Shown: positions 43,608 to 54,973, counted from the stretch's first letter. The stretch is DNA of 64,000 bases from Maritimibacter alkaliphilus HTCC2654 (GCF_000152805.1 NZ_CH902578.1:1325340-1389339); one strand, 5' to 3'. Made by a program: numbers and translations. The notes: generated by a model not told the origin, from the sequence alone.

Positions 43608-46472
43608 TCACTCTTTCCCCCCTTCGAGCGGTTTCACCCTGTCGGCAGGATCGTAGTCCATCGGTTCGAGGTTCACGGACTGCCCGGCATAGCGCGCGAT
43701 CCGGCTGAGGCTGAAGAGCATCAGCATCACCGCACCCAGCACGGTCAGGAACACGCCGAGGTCGAAAAGCGCGGCGGTCGCGAGCTCGAATTCCTCGATG
43801 GGCGGGAACTCGAAATACCCGAAAGCCGAGGTCAGGAACGGTTTACCGGCGAGCCACGACCCGGCCCCGGTCAACCCCGCGATGACCACGCCGAAGCCGA
43901 TCATCGCATGATACTGAATACGCTGGCGCGACTGTGTCCAGGCAAAGCCCGAGGCCATGTATTGCATGAGCAGCGCAATCGCGATGACCAGACCGGCGAC
44001 GAACCCGCCGCCCGGATAGTTGTGGCCGCGCAGGAAGATGTAGATGCCGACCATGACCGCGATGGGCATCATGACGCGGGTCGCGACAACCATCATCAGC
44101 GGGTGGCGGTCCCGCGACAGATCGCGCGTGAAATCGGTGTTGCGCAGTTTGCGCCCGGCGGGGCCACCCAAGAGCGCCTGCATCAGCGCGTAGATGATGA
44201 GACCGGCGATCCCCAGCACGATGATCTCGCCGTAGGTATCGTAACCGCGGAAATCGACGAGGATCACGTTGACTACATTGTTGCCGCCACCGCCCGCATA
44301 GGAATTGTCGAGGTGGAAGCCCGAGATCGTATCGACGTCGCGGCGCATGAAGGCATAGGCCAGCGCACCCACACCCGTGCCCGCGACAAGCGCAACGACC
44401 CCGTCGGCGATCTTCTTGCCGACGCGCGTTTCCCTTGGCGTCTCTTTCGGAATGAAATGCAGCGCCAGCAACAGCAGCATGATGGTCACAGTCTCGACGG
44501 AAATCTGCGTGAGCGCGAGGTCGGGGGCCGAGAGATAGACGAAGCCGGCCGACACCATCAGCCCGATGATCGACAGAACCACGAGGGCGCGGAAGCGGTT
44601 GCGATGGAACAGCACGACCGAGGCGGCGCCGACGATCAGCAGAACGAACCCAAGACCGACGAGCGGCGGAACCGGCAACATCTCGCGGCTGGGCGCGGAC
44701 ATGCCGCCCCCGGTCCACGCGGCGTAGCCCAGTGCGACCGATGCGACGGTGAAGATCGCGAGGTAACGGGTGATCGACCGATTGTGCGTCACCTCGGTGA
44801 TCCAGCGCGTCGCGCCGACCAGAAGCGCCAGCAGCTTGTCGAAGATCGCCTTGGCCTCGGGGCGCGGTGCCGCGATCCACACCCGGTCGAGCGGGCGGTG
44901 GATGAGCAGCAGAACGATCCCGCCACCAATGGCGGCGAACGACATGAACAGTGCCGGGGTCACGCCATGCCAGATTTTCAGATGCGGATGCAGCGCCTCT
45001 CCCGCCACCGCCGAGGCCGCGACCGCGACGAGGTTGTCGGCGAGGAACGGCATCACGCCGATGGCGACCACGAGCACGACAAGCAGCGCGGGGGCCGCAT
45101 ACATGCCGAAGGGCGGATCATGCGGCTTATGCGGATAGTCGTCGCGCACCGGGCCGCCGAAGGTGTGGAAGATGAAGCGCAGCGAATAGGCGACCGAGAA
45201 CAGCGCGCCGAGCGTGGCGAGCGCGGGCACGATCCACGGATTTTCAAACCAGTACGTATGCGACGCTTCTTCCAGCATCATCTCTTTCGACAGGAACCCG
45301 TTGAAGAGCGGAATCCCCGCCATCGACAGTGCCGCGATTGTTCCAATCGTCGCGGTGATGGGCATGAGTTTCGCCAACCCACCGAGCCGCTTGATGTCCC
45401 GCGTATGCGCCTCGTGATCGACGATCCCGGCGGTCATGAAGAGCGCGGCCTTGAAGGTCAGGTGGTTGATAATGTGAAAGACCGCGGCGACGGCGGCGGC
45501 GGTCGTGCCGAAGCCCAGAAGCATGGTCAACAGGCCGAGGTGCGAGACCGTCGAGAACGCCAGAAGCGCCTTCAGATCGTCCTTGAACAGCGCGATGACC
45601 GCGCCCAGAACCATGGTGATCAGACCCACGGTCGCGACGATGTAGAACCAAGCCTCGGTGCCCGCGAGCGCCGGCCACATGCGGGCCATGAGAAACACGC
45701 CCGCCTTCACCATCGTGGCCGAGTGAAGATAGGCCGACACCGGCGTCGGTGCGGCCATCGCATGCGGAAGCCAGAAATGGAACGGGAACTGCGCCGATTT
45801 GGTGAAGGCGCCGAGCAGGATCAGGATCAGCGCGGGCAGATACCACTCCGACGACTTGATGAGGTCACCGGAGGCGAGGATGTCGGTCAGGTCGTAGCTG
45901 CCCACGATATTGCCGAGGATCAGCATGCCGCCGATCATGGCAAGCCCGCCCGACCCGGTGACCGCCAGCGCCATCCGCGCGCCCTGACGCCCCTCGGGAA
46001 GGTGCTTCCAATAGCCGATCAGCAGGAAGGACGACAGCGACGTCAGCTCCCAGAAGACCAGCAAAAGCAGGATGTTGTCCGACAGGACGATGCCCAGCAT
46101 CGCGCCCTGAAAGAGCAGCAGATAGGTGTAGAACTGCCCCATCGGGTCGTCGCCGGACAGGTAAAACCGCGCATACAGGATGATGAGCAGCCCGACACCG
46201 AGGATCATGCCCGCAAAGAGCAGACCCAGACCGTCGAGGAAGAAAGACGCCGACAGGCCAAGCTGCGGCAGCCATTCGAACCGCGCCTGTATGACCTCGC
46301 CCCGCATCACGTCCGGCGCCAGAATGCCCAGCATGACCAGCGCAAGCACCGTCGGCACTGCTGTAAATGTTGCGCAGGCGTTTCTGCCTGCCCGGATCAT
46401 CCAGCCTGGAACCAGCGCGCCGATAAATGGCAATAGCGCAATGATTACAAGCAGATTGCTCCCGTCTCCCAT
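43608..46472 (-). CDS. mnhA: Na+/H+ antiporter fused subunits A and B (Mnh/Mrp)
   Basis: 954 residues. The first 780 or so are subunit A (NuoL-like): [49 protein letters not shown], and a C-terminal MbhD-like [15 protein letters not shown]. From about 800 the sequence is subunit [39 protein letters not shown] fusion is usual for alphaproteobacterial PhaA/Mrp systems. I start at 46472 ([14 protein letters not shown]), since the upstream frame extension is hydrophilic and unlike the family. It is the first gene of the order A/B-C-D-E-F-G. Confidence 0.94.
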   Translation of the reverse strand: MGDGSNLLVIIALLPFIGALVPGWMIRAGRNACATFTAVPTVLALVMLGILAPDVMRGEVIQARFEWLPQLGLSASFFLDGLGLLFAGMILGVGLLIILYARFYLSGDDPMGQFYTYLLLFQGAMLGIVLSDNILLLLVFWELTSLSSFLLIGYWKHLPEGRQGARMALAVTGSGGLAMIGGMLILGNIVGSYDLTDILASGDLIKSSEWYLPALILILLGAFTKSAQFPFHFWLPHAMAAPTPVSAYLHSATMVKAGVFLMARMWPALAGTEAWFYIVATVGLITMVLGAVIALFKDDLKALLAFSTVSHLGLLTMLLGFGTTAAAVAAVFHIINHLTFKAALFMTAGIVDHEAHTRDIKRLGGLAKLMPITATIGTIAALSMAGIPLFNGFLSKEMMLEEASHTYWFENPWIVPALATLGALFSVAYSLRFIFHTFGGPVRDDYPHKPHDPPFGMYAAPALLVVLVVAIGVMPFLADNLVAVAASAVAGEALHPHLKIWHGVTPALFMSFAAIGGGIVLLLIHRPLDRVWIAAPRPEAKAIFDKLLALLVGATRWITEVTHNRSITRYLAIFTVASVALGYAAWTGGGMSAPSREMLPVPPLVGLGFVLLIVGAASVVLFHRNRFRALVVLSIIGLMVSAGFVYLSAPDLALTQISVETVTIMLLLLALHFIPKETPRETRVGKKIADGVVALVAGTGVGALAYAFMRRDVDTISGFHLDNSYAGGGGNNVVNVILVDFRGYDTYGEIIVLGIAGLIIYALMQALLGGPAGRKLRNTDFTRDLSRDRHPLMMVVATRVMMPIAVMVGIYIFLRGHNYPGGGFVAGLVIAIALLMQYMASGFAWTQSRQRIQYHAMIGFGVVIAGLTGAGSWLAGKPFLTSAFGYFEFPPIEEFELATAALFDLGVFLTVLGAVMLMLFSLSRIARYAGQSVNLEPMDYDPADRVKPLEGGKE

Positions 46473-46795
46473 CCGTCGTCCCCGTTGGCGGTATATATTC
46501 TTTTTCGTTTCCTCAAGAAATAGGGGGTCATGGCCCGGAAACCAAACGGATTTCCATGACATTTTCGCCAGCCGGGCCGAGTTGCGGGTTGCAAACCGGC
46601 CCGGTTCACCCGTCTGGTTTGTCAAAACTCGCTCTTGCACCCGCAGCATTCGTATTTTTACGTAGGGTCAGGAACTTGAACCCGATGTGCCCCCCCGGTA
46701 GTGTCCCGCCGAGTTTGGCGGACGGTCGCCGGGGGAGGAGAGACCATCGGGCCAGCCGCAGGGTCCATCGTTTTCACGAAAGAGAAAGAACGGAT
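46473..46795. other. Divergent intergenic region between mnhA and scoA
   Basis: 323 bases holding the promoters of both operons. An A/T-rich stretch around 46488-46530 (TATATATTC followed by TTTTTCG) is the best candidate for the mnh promoter on the minus strand, but element spacing is poor. No palindrome or RNA element stood out, and no ORF here has a ribosome site. Confidence 0.4.
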
Positions 46796-47500
46796 ATGCA
46801 AAAAGTGTACCCCAACGCAAAGGCCGCGCTCGATGGCCTGTTGCGTGACGACATGCTGATCGCCGCCGGGGGCTTCGGCCTTTGCGGCATCCCCGAGCTT
46901 CTGATCGACGCCGTGGTCGAAAGCGGCGTGAAGAACCTGACGGTCGCCTCGAACAACGCGGGCGTCGACGGGTTCGGGCTGGGCAAGCTGCTCGACACCC
47001 GCCAGATCAAGAAGATGATGTCGTCCTATGTCGGCGAGAACGCGGAATTCATGCGACAGTATCTGGCGGGGGAACTGGAACTCGAGTTCAACCCGCAGGG
47101 CACGCTGGCCGAACGGATGCGCGCCGGCGGTTCGGGCATTCCGGGGTTCTACACCAAGACCGGATACGGCACCCAGATCGGTGAGGGCAAAGAGGTCAAG
47201 GTGTTCAACGGCGAGCACTACATTCTCGAAGAAGGCATCTTCGCGGACCTGTCGATCGTGAAAGCGTGGAAGGCCGACGACACCGGAAACCTCGTCTTCC
47301 GCAAGACCGCCCGCAACTTCAACCCGCCGGCGGCCATGTGCGGCAAGGTCTGCGTGGTCGAGGTGGAAGAGATCGTGGAGCGCGGCGCGCTCGACCCCGA
47401 CCACATCCACCTGCCCGGCATCTACGTGCACCGCATCATTCAGGGCGAACACGAGAAACGGATCGAAAAAGTCACCACGCGCAGCCGGGAGGACGCATAA
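46796..47500 (+). CDS. scoA: 3-oxoacid CoA-transferase subunit A
   Basis: 234 residues. The CoA-binding glycine motif is [12 protein letters not shown] (about 23-34), with the family pattern [12 protein letters not shown] following. [15 protein letters not shown] and [10 protein letters not shown] are typical of SCOT/AtoD alpha subunits. It transfers CoA from succinyl-CoA to acetoacetate together with subunit B. I start at 46796; upstream in-frame sequence is not conserved in type. The stop overlaps the ATG of scoB by one base. Confidence 0.93.
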   Translation: MQKVYPNAKAALDGLLRDDMLIAAGGFGLCGIPELLIDAVVESGVKNLTVASNNAGVDGFGLGKLLDTRQIKKMMSSYVGENAEFMRQYLAGELELEFNPQGTLAERMRAGGSGIPGFYTKTGYGTQIGEGKEVKVFNGEHYILEEGIFADLSIVKAWKADDTGNLVFRKTARNFNPPAAMCGKVCVVEVEEIVERGALDPDHIHLPGIYVHRIIQGEHEKRIEKVTTRSREDA

Positions 47501-48123
47501 TGCCTTGGGATCGTAACCAGATGGCCGAACGGGCCGCGCAGGAACTCGAAGACGGGATGTACGTGAACCTCGGGATCGGCATCCCGACGCTGGTCGCCAA
47601 CTACGTGGGCGACAAGGACATCACGCTTCAGTCGGAAAACGGCATGCTCGGCATGGGCCCCTTCCCCTACGAGGGCGAGGAAGACCCGGACCTCATCAAC
47701 GCGGGCAAGCAGACGATCACCGAACTCAACCGCACGTCCTATTTCGACAGCGCCATGTCCTTCGGCATGATCCGGGGCGGCAAGATCGCCGCCGCGATCC
47801 TCGGCGCGATGGAAGTGGCCGAGAACGGCGACCTCGCGAACTGGATGATCCCCGGCAAGCTGGTCAAGGGCATGGGCGGGGCGATGGACCTTGTCGCCGG
47901 TGTCGAAAAGGTCGTTGTCGTGATGGATCACACCAACAAGGCTGGCGAGACGAAGCTGCTCAAGTCATGCACCCTGCCCCTCACCGGCACGGGCGTCGTC
48001 GACCGGATCATCACCGATCTGGGCGTGCTGGACGTGGTCGAGGGCGGTCTGAAGATCGTGGAACTCGCCCCGGACGTGACCGAGGACGAACTGCGCTCCA
48101 AGACCGAAGCGACGATCGTCTGA
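47500..48123 (+). CDS. scoB: 3-oxoacid CoA-transferase subunit B
   Basis: 207 residues. The N-terminus is AERAAQELEDGMYVNLGIGIPTLV and the catalytic glutamate lies in the SENG motif (LQSENGMLGMGP, about residue 47). GGAMDLVAGVEKVVVVMDH is the family core. GGGAGGA precedes the ATG within the end of scoA. With subunit A it forms the heterodimeric enzyme of ketone-body or acetoacetate use. Transcription ends at the hairpin at 48147-48170. Confidence 0.94.
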   Translation: MPWDRNQMAERAAQELEDGMYVNLGIGIPTLVANYVGDKDITLQSENGMLGMGPFPYEGEEDPDLINAGKQTITELNRTSYFDSAMSFGMIRGGKIAAAILGAMEVAENGDLANWMIPGKLVKGMGGAMDLVAGVEKVVVVMDHTNKAGETKLLKSCTLPLTGTGVVDRIITDLGVLDVVEGGLKIVELAPDVTEDELRSKTEATIV

Positions 48124-48146
48124 GCGCATCCCCACCGACCGAAAGA

Positions 48147-48172
48147 AAAAGGGCCCCGCGGGGCCCTTTTTT
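48147..48172. terminator. Bidirectional rho-independent terminator
   Basis: AAAAGGGCCCC-GC-GGGGCCCTTTT is a perfect 11-bp inverted repeat followed by two further T residues, with a matching A run on the left. It sits between scoB and the convergent adhesin gene and can end transcription from both sides. Confidence 0.92.
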
Positions 48173-48190
48173 GTGGCGTGACGCCAAGGA

Positions 48191-51100
48191 TCACCAGAGC
48201 AGATCGCCCGACGACACGATGCCGCTGACGTCGATCAGTTGCACCTGCGCGCCGTTCGACAGTGTGACCAAAGTATCGTCCACCGTGCTGTCGCCGTCGG
48301 CATCGACGTCGGCCACGCTCGCGATGGTCAATCCGCCAAGCAGGTTGAGACCGTCGACCCCAAGCTCGAAGTCGCGGATGGTGTCCACGTCGGTCTCGGT
48401 CCCAAGCTCCGCATCGAAGACGAATTGGTCGGCACCCAGGCCCCCGGTGGCAATGTCGTTGCCGACACCACCAAAGATGATGTCGTCCCCGTCGAAGCCC
48501 ATCAGGATGTCGTCGCCAGCAGCACCGCCAAGGGTGTCGCCCTCGTCGGACCCGAAGATCAGGTCGGCTTCGGAGGTTCCGGCCTGATTGACGCTCTCGG
48601 CCTTGACGCCGAGCGTCTTGATCGTGGTGAGCACGATCTCGTCGCCCGTCGTCGTCGGGTCGAGGTCCACGGTTACCGACGTGGTGAACGTGTTCGACCT
48701 GCCCAGTAGCTCGGCGATGCCGGAAATCTCGGCAAGACTGATCGCCAGCCCTTCGGCGGTCGTCGAGAAGTCCGGCAGTCCGGCCAGTTGCCCGTGATCC
48801 GTCGCATCCGCGACCAACGACACCGTCGCGTCCGAAACCTCGAGCTGGAACAGAGCGGAATTGCCGACGCTGTCGAGCAAATCGGAGAAGGACGAGACGG
48901 CAAGGATGGTCCCGTCCGTGTCCAACTGCTCCACGTTGCCCGTCTGGAAGTTGCCGACCGCCACGACCTCGGTCGTGACGCCGTAGGCCCGCAAGGCCGT
49001 GTCCGCCTGATCGATCCGTGTCTCCTGCGCGGCCAGGGGATACGGCACACCGTCGGTGATGAGGTAGATGAAGTTGTTATCCGAGCTGGCCGTCTGGTCG
49101 TAGAACATGCTTGCCGCAGCCAGCATGGCATCGCCCGTGGCGGTTGTGCTGCTGATCCACGAAAGCGTATCCACAAGCGCCGTCATGGTCGAAACCGGGA
49201 AGGTATCGGTGAACTCGATCTCGCGCCGGACGGTATTCGAGAAGTTGATGACCGCGAAATCCAAATTCACGCCCGTACCGGTGAATTGCGTGTCCAACTC
49301 GGTCATCAGACCCGAGACGGCGTCTTTCGTCAGTTCCCATCCGCTGCTGCCGACGCTGCCGGAACTGTCCATCACGAACATGACGTTCACGTTGGGCGAC
49401 CCGGAAAGCGACGACAGGTCGACCGAAATCTGCCCGGTATCGAACACTTCGACCTCGGCGGTCTGCCCGCCCGTCGTGGTATAGGGCCCAACGTCCACCG
49501 TTATCGTCGCGGTGTCGGAGGCCGTTCCGTCAGACACGAGCGCCTGGAATGAATCCGACCCCGAGAAACCGCTGTTCGGGGTGTAGACGTAGCTGCCATC
49601 GGGATTGACCACGATGGTGCCGTTGTCCGGCCCTTCGCCCGGCACGAGCGCATAGGTCAGGCTGTCACCGTCGATGTCGAAGCCGCTGAGGGTCGCGTTC
49701 AGCGCGACTTCGTAATCGGTCGTCTCCGACTGATCGGCCATCTCCGGCGCATCGTTGACGCCCGCGATCTCGAACGAAACGGTCGCGCTGTCGCTTCCCC
49801 CGTTGCCGTCGCTCACGGTGTAGGTGAAGGTTTCGACAAGGATATCGCCCGCGGCGAGACCCTGCATCGCGGCGGCGGGGCTGTAATCCACCGACCCGTC
49901 CGGGTTCAGCGCGAGCGTGCCGCCTGCGGTGCCCGTTGGCGACACCGCGACGATCTCAAGCGTGTCGCCGTCGATGTCGCTGTCGTTGCCCAAAAGGTCT
50001 GCCGCCGCGAAGGTGATAGGCGTGTCTTCGTCCGCGCCGGTGTCCAGCGCCGTGAAGCTGTCGTTCACCGCATCCGGGTCGTCGTTCGCCCCCACGATCT
50101 GCACGGATACGGTGGCCGTGTCGGTCGCCCCGTTCTCATCCTCGATGGTGTAGGTAAAGCTATCGGTCGCGGTCTCGCCCACCCCGAGGTAATCGAAGGC
50201 CGCCAGCGGGTTGTAGAACACGTCGCCCGTGGTCGCGTCGACGACCGTGACCTCTGCCCCCGAGGCGAGCGTGATCGACGGTGCCGCCGAGCCGTTCAGT
50301 TCCGTCAACGTGAAGCTGTCGGTGATGTCGGGGTCGTAGTCCTGCACCGGACTGATCTGGCCGAGCCGGAACAGGTCCGCGGTGTAGGCGCCGTTCTCCG
50401 GTGTGACGAACGCATCGTCCACGGCGACGGGCCCGTCGTTCTGCCCCGCGATCGAGATCGAGATCGTCGCGGTATCGGTCGCGCCCTGTCCGTCCGACAC
50501 GGTGTAGGTCAGGATCGGCGAGGTGTAGCTTTCGCCGACGCCCAGCCCGTCGAAGAACCCGTTGGAGCTGAACGCGAACGTGCCGTCCGCATTCACCTGC
50601 ACCGTCTGACCGGACAGCAGGATAAGCTCTTGCCCCACCTGCGTGTCGACCCCGTTCACGGCGACGACCGTCAGCACGTCGTTGGCGTCGACATCGCTGT
50701 CGGCCCCGGACCCGTTGTCATCGAACACGTTGCCCGTCGCACCGATCTGATCGCCGTTGAACAGGTCATCCTCGGCCACCGGGCCGTCATTCGCCCCCAC
50801 GATGGTCACGGTCGCGGTCGCGATATCAGTTCCGCCGTCGCCATCGGTGATCGTGTAGTCGAAGGTGATCGTCCCGGTCTCGCCCACACCCAGTTGTTCG
50901 GCCCCGATGAACCCTGCGGTGTCGAGGTCGAGCGTGCCGTCGGCCCGGATGGTCAGGTTGCCAAAGCCCGAGAGCAACGTCGTTTCACCGGAGAATGCGC
51001 CACCGGCGACTGAGATCACGGAAATGCCCGCACTGTCGATGTCGTAATCCTGCGGCGGGGCGGACGAGAACGGAGTGAACAGCGTCGCACCGACCAGCGC

Positions 51101-54100
51101 CGCGCCCTCGGCGACCGTGAAGGCGTCGTCGAAGGCCACCGGAGCGTCGTTCACCGGCGCCACATCGACCGAGATGAGCCGGGTGGTCGTCGCCTGATCG
51201 CCGTTCGCCGTTTCGGTCGCAATCGCATCCACTTGGAACTGGATGAGGCCGAAGGCATCCGGCGGCGGCGTGAAGGTGAGGCCGGGCAAGGAAGCAAGAT
51301 CCGCGCCCTCGATCACCCATTCCGGGCCGTCCGCATATCCGATGTTGAATACCGAACCCGCCGGCATACCACTGAAGCGCAGCTGAAGCGTCTCGGACCC
51401 GTCGGTGTCGAACAGATCCGCAACGAGGCCGAGGAGCCCCGCGGTGTCCTCGGTCCCGATGGCGAGCGGTTGCGGCACCACCACCGGGGCATCCGCGACG
51501 GGAACGATGTCGATATCGACCGTAGCCGTGTTGGACACCGCAATTCCGTCGGAGATTTCATAGGTGAAGCTGTCGGGCCCCGAGTAATTCAGGTCCGAGG
51601 TGTAACTGAAGAACGTCCCGTTGAAGGACACGACGCCATGCGTCGTGTTGATCGTCGTCGGACCCGTCAGCACCGTTCCGTTGATCGAATAGACGAAAGG
51701 CACATCCCCGTCCGCGTCGCTGTCGTTCGACAGCAGGCTGAGGGGGATGCCGACCGGGGAATCCTCGTCCGTCGAATAGGCGTCGTCACTCGCGACCGGG
51801 GCCTGATTATCATCGGCCCCGTTGATGTCGATGGTCAGCGTGGCGGTATCCGTGCCGCCGTTCCCATCCGATATCGTATAAGTGAAAGTTTCCTGCGCGA
51901 TTTCGCCGGAAACCAAGGCTTCGGTATCGGAATCCGTATTGTCGAGCGTATAGGTCCAATCACCGTCCGGCCCGATGGCGAGAAGGCCGTAGCGCCCCAG
52001 AACGAGTTGCACGAAGGTCGTGACGGGCATGTCCGACCCCGGCTCGCCGGTTCCGGACGACACCTGCACGACGGCGAGCACGTCATTCGTATCCACGTCG
52101 CTGTCGTTGGCAAGGACATTGCCCGCGGCACTGTCCTGTCCGATCGGATCGGCGTAGCCGGCCTCGACCACCGCGACGCCGGTGTTGTTGTCGCTCACGG
52201 CCGATGGTCCGTCGTTCTGACCCATCACCGTGACCGAAACCGTGGCGCTATCCTGCCCGCCATTTCCGTCGGTCACCGTGTAAGTGAAGGTGTCTACCGC
52301 GCTTTCGCCCGCACCCAAGGCCTCGAACTGTCCCGACGGATCATAGGTGAAGGTATCGCCATCGCCGGTCGAAATGACGATGCCCGACGTGCCGGTGGTG
52401 TCGATGGACAGAACCTCGATATCGTCGCTGAGATCGACGTCGGTGTCGTTTCCGGTCAGGTTGATCGCCGTGGCGACGAGGTCGTCTTCGTTGACGGTCG
52501 CGGTGTCGTCATTCGCCGTCGGGCCGTCATTCTCGCCAAGGACCGTGATCGTGACCAGCGCGTTGTCGCTGGCACCGTGGTTGTCCTCCATCACATAGCC
52601 GATCAGCACGTCGACGCTTTCGCCCGCGCCGAGGTATTCGAAGTCGCCCAAGGTATCGAAGGTGATCTGATCGCCCACGATATCGCCGGTGCCGCCCGGC
52701 GTGTACTTGACCCCGCCGATGACCGACAGGGTATCGCCCAGATCGACGTCGGTATCGTTGTCGAGCGCCGCGACCGAGATCGAGCCGGATTCTCCCAACG
52801 TGCGGTTGTCGTCATTGGCGACCGGCCCATCGTTCTCGCCTTCGACCGTGACGGTCGCGGTGGCCGTATCGGTCCCCCCGTTTCCATCCGTCACCGTGTA
52901 GTCGAAACTGTCGATGTAGGTCGCGCCGACCGCGAGGAAGTCGAAGTTGCCCGCGATCCCGACGGTGACATCCGTCCCATTGGCATCCACGCTCACGTCG
53001 CCCAGCGTTCCCGCGTCGTCGATGCCGAGGATCGAAAGCGGATCGCCATCCGGGTCGCTGTCATTGGCGACCAGGCTGAACGACACATCCACGGTGTCTT
53101 CGAGGATCGGCGTTGGCGAGGCCGCGTCGTCCACCGCGACGGGGCCGTCGTTGGTGCCCAAGACGGTAATCGTGACGGTCGCGGTCGAGGTTTCGCCCGC
53201 CTGATCCGCGATGGTGTAGGACAGCTCCACCGTGGCCGTTTCACCGACCGCAAGGTCGTTGTAGTCACCCCCCGGCGTCCATTCGACCTGATCGCCCACG
53301 ATGCCGGCCGTTCCCCCGCCCGAGGTGACCGACACGGCGATCACGCTCAGGGTGTCGCCCGCATCCGGGTCACTGTCGTTGTCGAGCACCGACACCAGAA
53401 CGGCGTCGTCTTCATCGGTGCTGGCCGTGTCGGCAAATGCCGTCGGCGCCTCGTTCGTGCCGATCACGGTGACGGTGACGGTCGCGCTGGTGCTGGCGCC
53501 GTGGGTATCCACCAAGATCACCTCGACATCGACCTCGGCCTCTTCCCCGTTGGCGAGCGCGTTGAAGTCGCTGCCCGGATCGAAGGTCAGCGTCGAACCG
53601 AGAAGCGAAACGCTGCCCGGTCCGGCGAAGGCGCCCAGCTGGTAGGTCAGCGTCGTCGCGTCGTCGTCGCTGTCCACGTCATCCGCCAGCGCGGCAAGGT
53701 CCACATCGACCGGCCCGCCCCCTTCGAAGGCTTCGGCAGTGCCCGCATCCAGCGTGGGCGCGTCGTTTTCACCGACGAGCGTGATCGTCACGGTATCGGT
53801 CGCGGTCGCGCCCTGCCCGTCGTCCAGCGTCACCGCGTAGGTCTGCACCAGCGTCTCGCCCATTGCGAGCCCGTCGAGCGCGGCATCGGCGACGTCGAAG
53901 CTCCACCCGACCGAACCGGCCCCGGACCCCGTGGAATCCGTAAGGAGGATCGCGAAGGCCCCCAGATAGCCCGACGCGCCCGGCACGACCGAAACAGCGT
54001 GGGTGTCGTTGAGATCGACATCGGTGAAGTCGATGGACCCGGCGGCGTTCAGCGTCGCGGTCCCCTCGCCCGGCGCACCGTCGGCGATCTCCGTCACGGT

Positions 54101-54973
54101 GGCGGCTTGCGGACCGGAGGTGATCGAAATGCCGTCGTTCAGCCCTTCGATGGTGAGGTCCGAGGTGATCGTCGTCGTCCCCCCGCTCCCATCGTCGATG
54201 ACCAGCGTGATCTGCTCCACGACGCTTTCCCCGGCGGACAGGTAGTCGAAGGCCGTGCCCGGATCGAAGGTCAGGTCATAGCTTTGGGCGTCCATACCGC
54301 CCGAGGTCGGGATGGGGGTTGCGGCCCCGACCGTGACGGTGCCGGTTCCCGGCTGGCCGTCCGTGTCGGACAGGCTCGCCGACAGGATCGTCGCGCCGGT
54401 TCCGCCAATGTCGTAGACCGAGACCGAAAGCGTGGTCGTCCCGTTTTCGGGCGCGCTCGCGTCATCGAACACCACGAGCGGCGGGTTCTCCCCCCCGATC
54501 TCGAACGTGTAATCGTCGAATTCCAGAATCTCGAACCCGACGAGCGTATCGCAGCCGTCCGGCCCGCGCACGGTGATGACATTGCACCACCAGTTCGAGC
54601 TTATCGTGTAGTCGAGGATCGAGCCTGAGAAGACGGCGGTATCGGTGCCCGAGCCGCCATTCATGAAGTCGTTGCCGCCGCCGCCTTCGATCCGGTCGTC
54701 GCCGCGGTTGCCGTTTATGATGTCCCGGATATCCGACCCGGTCAGGTCGTCGTCACCCTGACGTCCCACGATGACCTGCCCGCGCGAAGCGTCCGATTTG
54801 TCGATGACGTCATCATGGCGCGTGCCGATCTCGATCTCCGGTCCGCGTCTGTCGTGGTCGGCCCCGCGCCCCCGTGCGTCGTGGTCGTCGTGGCCGTTTC
54901 GGGACTGGTGGTGGTCGTCGTCGCGCCGGTTGGATTTGTCGCTTTTCTTGGAATTACTATTGGACTTGCCCAT
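48191..54973 (-). CDS. Giant repeat adhesin: RTX - about 14 VCBS/cadherin-like repeats - vWA - RTX (type I secretion substrate)
   Basis: 2260 residues, strongly acidic, with no Sec signal. After a Lys/Asp/His-rich N-terminus there is a short RTX block (about 60-115: GRQGDDDLTG, GNRGDDRIEGGGGND). About 14 tandem domains of roughly 100-130 residues follow, each joined by G.NDGPVA.DD or similar linkers. A vWA domain lies near 1855-2050 with the MIDAS motif DSSGSVGS. A C-terminal RTX block (about 2140-2190: GSDEGDTLGGAAGDDILMGFDGDD) precedes a typical type I secretion end. It should be exported by an ABC/HlyD/TolC system, not present here, and act in attachment. I start at 54973, where GGGGGGA precedes the ATG. 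Confidence 0.88.
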   Translation of the reverse strand: MGKSNSNSKKSDKSNRRDDDHHQSRNGHDDHDARGRGADHDRRGPEIEIGTRHDDVIDKSDASRGQVIVGRQGDDDLTGSDIRDIINGNRGDDRIEGGGGNDFMNGGSGTDTAVFSGSILDYTISSNWWCNVITVRGPDGCDTLVGFEILEFDDYTFEIGGENPPLVVFDDASAPENGTTTLSVSVYDIGGTGATILSASLSDTDGQPGTGTVTVGAATPIPTSGGMDAQSYDLTFDPGTAFDYLSAGESVVEQITLVIDDGSGGTTTITSDLTIEGLNDGISITSGPQAATVTEIADGAPGEGTATLNAAGSIDFTDVDLNDTHAVSVVPGASGYLGAFAILLTDSTGSGAGSVGWSFDVADAALDGLAMGETLVQTYAVTLDDGQGATATDTVTITLVGENDAPTLDAGTAEAFEGGGPVDVDLAALADDVDSDDDATTLTYQLGAFAGPGSVSLLGSTLTFDPGSDFNALANGEEAEVDVEVILVDTHGASTSATVTVTVIGTNEAPTAFADTASTDEDDAVLVSVLDNDSDPDAGDTLSVIAVSVTSGGGTAGIVGDQVEWTPGGDYNDLAVGETATVELSYTIADQAGETSTATVTITVLGTNDGPVAVDDAASPTPILEDTVDVSFSLVANDSDPDGDPLSILGIDDAGTLGDVSVDANGTDVTVGIAGNFDFLAVGATYIDSFDYTVTDGNGGTDTATATVTVEGENDGPVANDDNRTLGESGSISVAALDNDTDVDLGDTLSVIGGVKYTPGGTGDIVGDQITFDTLGDFEYLGAGESVDVLIGYVMEDNHGASDNALVTITVLGENDGPTANDDTATVNEDDLVATAINLTGNDTDVDLSDDIEVLSIDTTGTSGIVISTGDGDTFTYDPSGQFEALGAGESAVDTFTYTVTDGNGGQDSATVSVTVMGQNDGPSAVSDNNTGVAVVEAGYADPIGQDSAAGNVLANDSDVDTNDVLAVVQVSSGTGEPGSDMPVTTFVQLVLGRYGLLAIGPDGDWTYTLDNTDSDTEALVSGEIAQETFTYTISDGNGGTDTATLTIDINGADDNQAPVASDDAYSTDEDSPVGIPLSLLSNDSDADGDVPFVYSINGTVLTGPTTINTTHGVVSFNGTFFSYTSDLNYSGPDSFTYEISDGIAVSNTATVDIDIVPVADAPVVVPQPLAIGTEDTAGLLGLVADLFDTDGSETLQLRFSGMPAGSVFNIGYADGPEWVIEGADLASLPGLTFTPPPDAFGLIQFQVDAIATETANGDQATTTRLISVDVAPVNDAPVAFDDAFTVAEGAALVGATLFTPFSSAPPQDYDIDSAGISVISVAGGAFSGETTLLSGFGNLTIRADGTLDLDTAGFIGAEQLGVGETGTITFDYTITDGDGGTDIATATVTIVGANDGPVAEDDLFNGDQIGATGNVFDDNGSGADSDVDANDVLTVVAVNGVDTQVGQELILLSGQTVQVNADGTFAFSSNGFFDGLGVGESYTSPILTYTVSDGQGATDTATISISIAGQNDGPVAVDDAFVTPENGAYTADLFRLGQISPVQDYDPDITDSFTLTELNGSAAPSITLASGAEVTVVDATTGDVFYNPLAAFDYLGVGETATDSFTYTIEDENGATDTATVSVQIVGANDDPDAVNDSFTALDTGADEDTPITFAAADLLGNDSDIDGDTLEIVAVSPTGTAGGTLALNPDGSVDYSPAAAMQGLAAGDILVETFTYTVSDGNGGSDSATVSFEIAGVNDAPEMADQSETTDYEVALNATLSGFDIDGDSLTYALVPGEGPDNGTIVVNPDGSYVYTPNSGFSGSDSFQALVSDGTASDTATITVDVGPYTTTGGQTAEVEVFDTGQISVDLSSLSGSPNVNVMFVMDSSGSVGSSGWELTKDAVSGLMTELDTQFTGTGVNLDFAVINFSNTVRREIEFTDTFPVSTMTALVDTLSWISSTTATGDAMLAAASMFYDQTASSDNNFIYLITDGVPYPLAAQETRIDQADTALRAYGVTTEVVAVGNFQTGNVEQLDTDGTILAVSSFSDLLDSVGNSALFQLEVSDATVSLVADATDHGQLAGLPDFSTTAEGLAISLAEISGIAELLGRSNTFTTSVTVDLDPTTTGDEIVLTTIKTLGVKAESVNQAGTSEADLIFGSDEGDTLGGAAGDDILMGFDGDDIIFGGVGNDIATGGLGADQFVFDAELGTETDVDTIRDFELGVDGLNLLGGLTIASVADVDADGDSTVDDTLVTLSNGAQVQLIDVSGIVSSGDLLW

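Noticed and set aside
43572-46436. A plus-strand open frame of over 950 codons opposite mnhA
   Set aside because: The product would be extremely hydrophilic and Arg/His-rich, whereas the minus strand encodes a clear antiporter subunit.
49500-54200. Regular repeats that at first look like a repeat array in DNA
   Set aside because: The period matches about 100-130 codons and the conservation is at protein level (linkers with NDGP..DD). There are no identical short repeats with unique spacers, so it is not a CRISPR array.
51233-54628. A plus-strand open frame of over 1100 codons opposite the adhesin gene
   Set aside because: It is the mirror of the repeat-rich adhesin; its apparent repeats are only the complement of the VCBS-type repeats, and it has no ribosome site.
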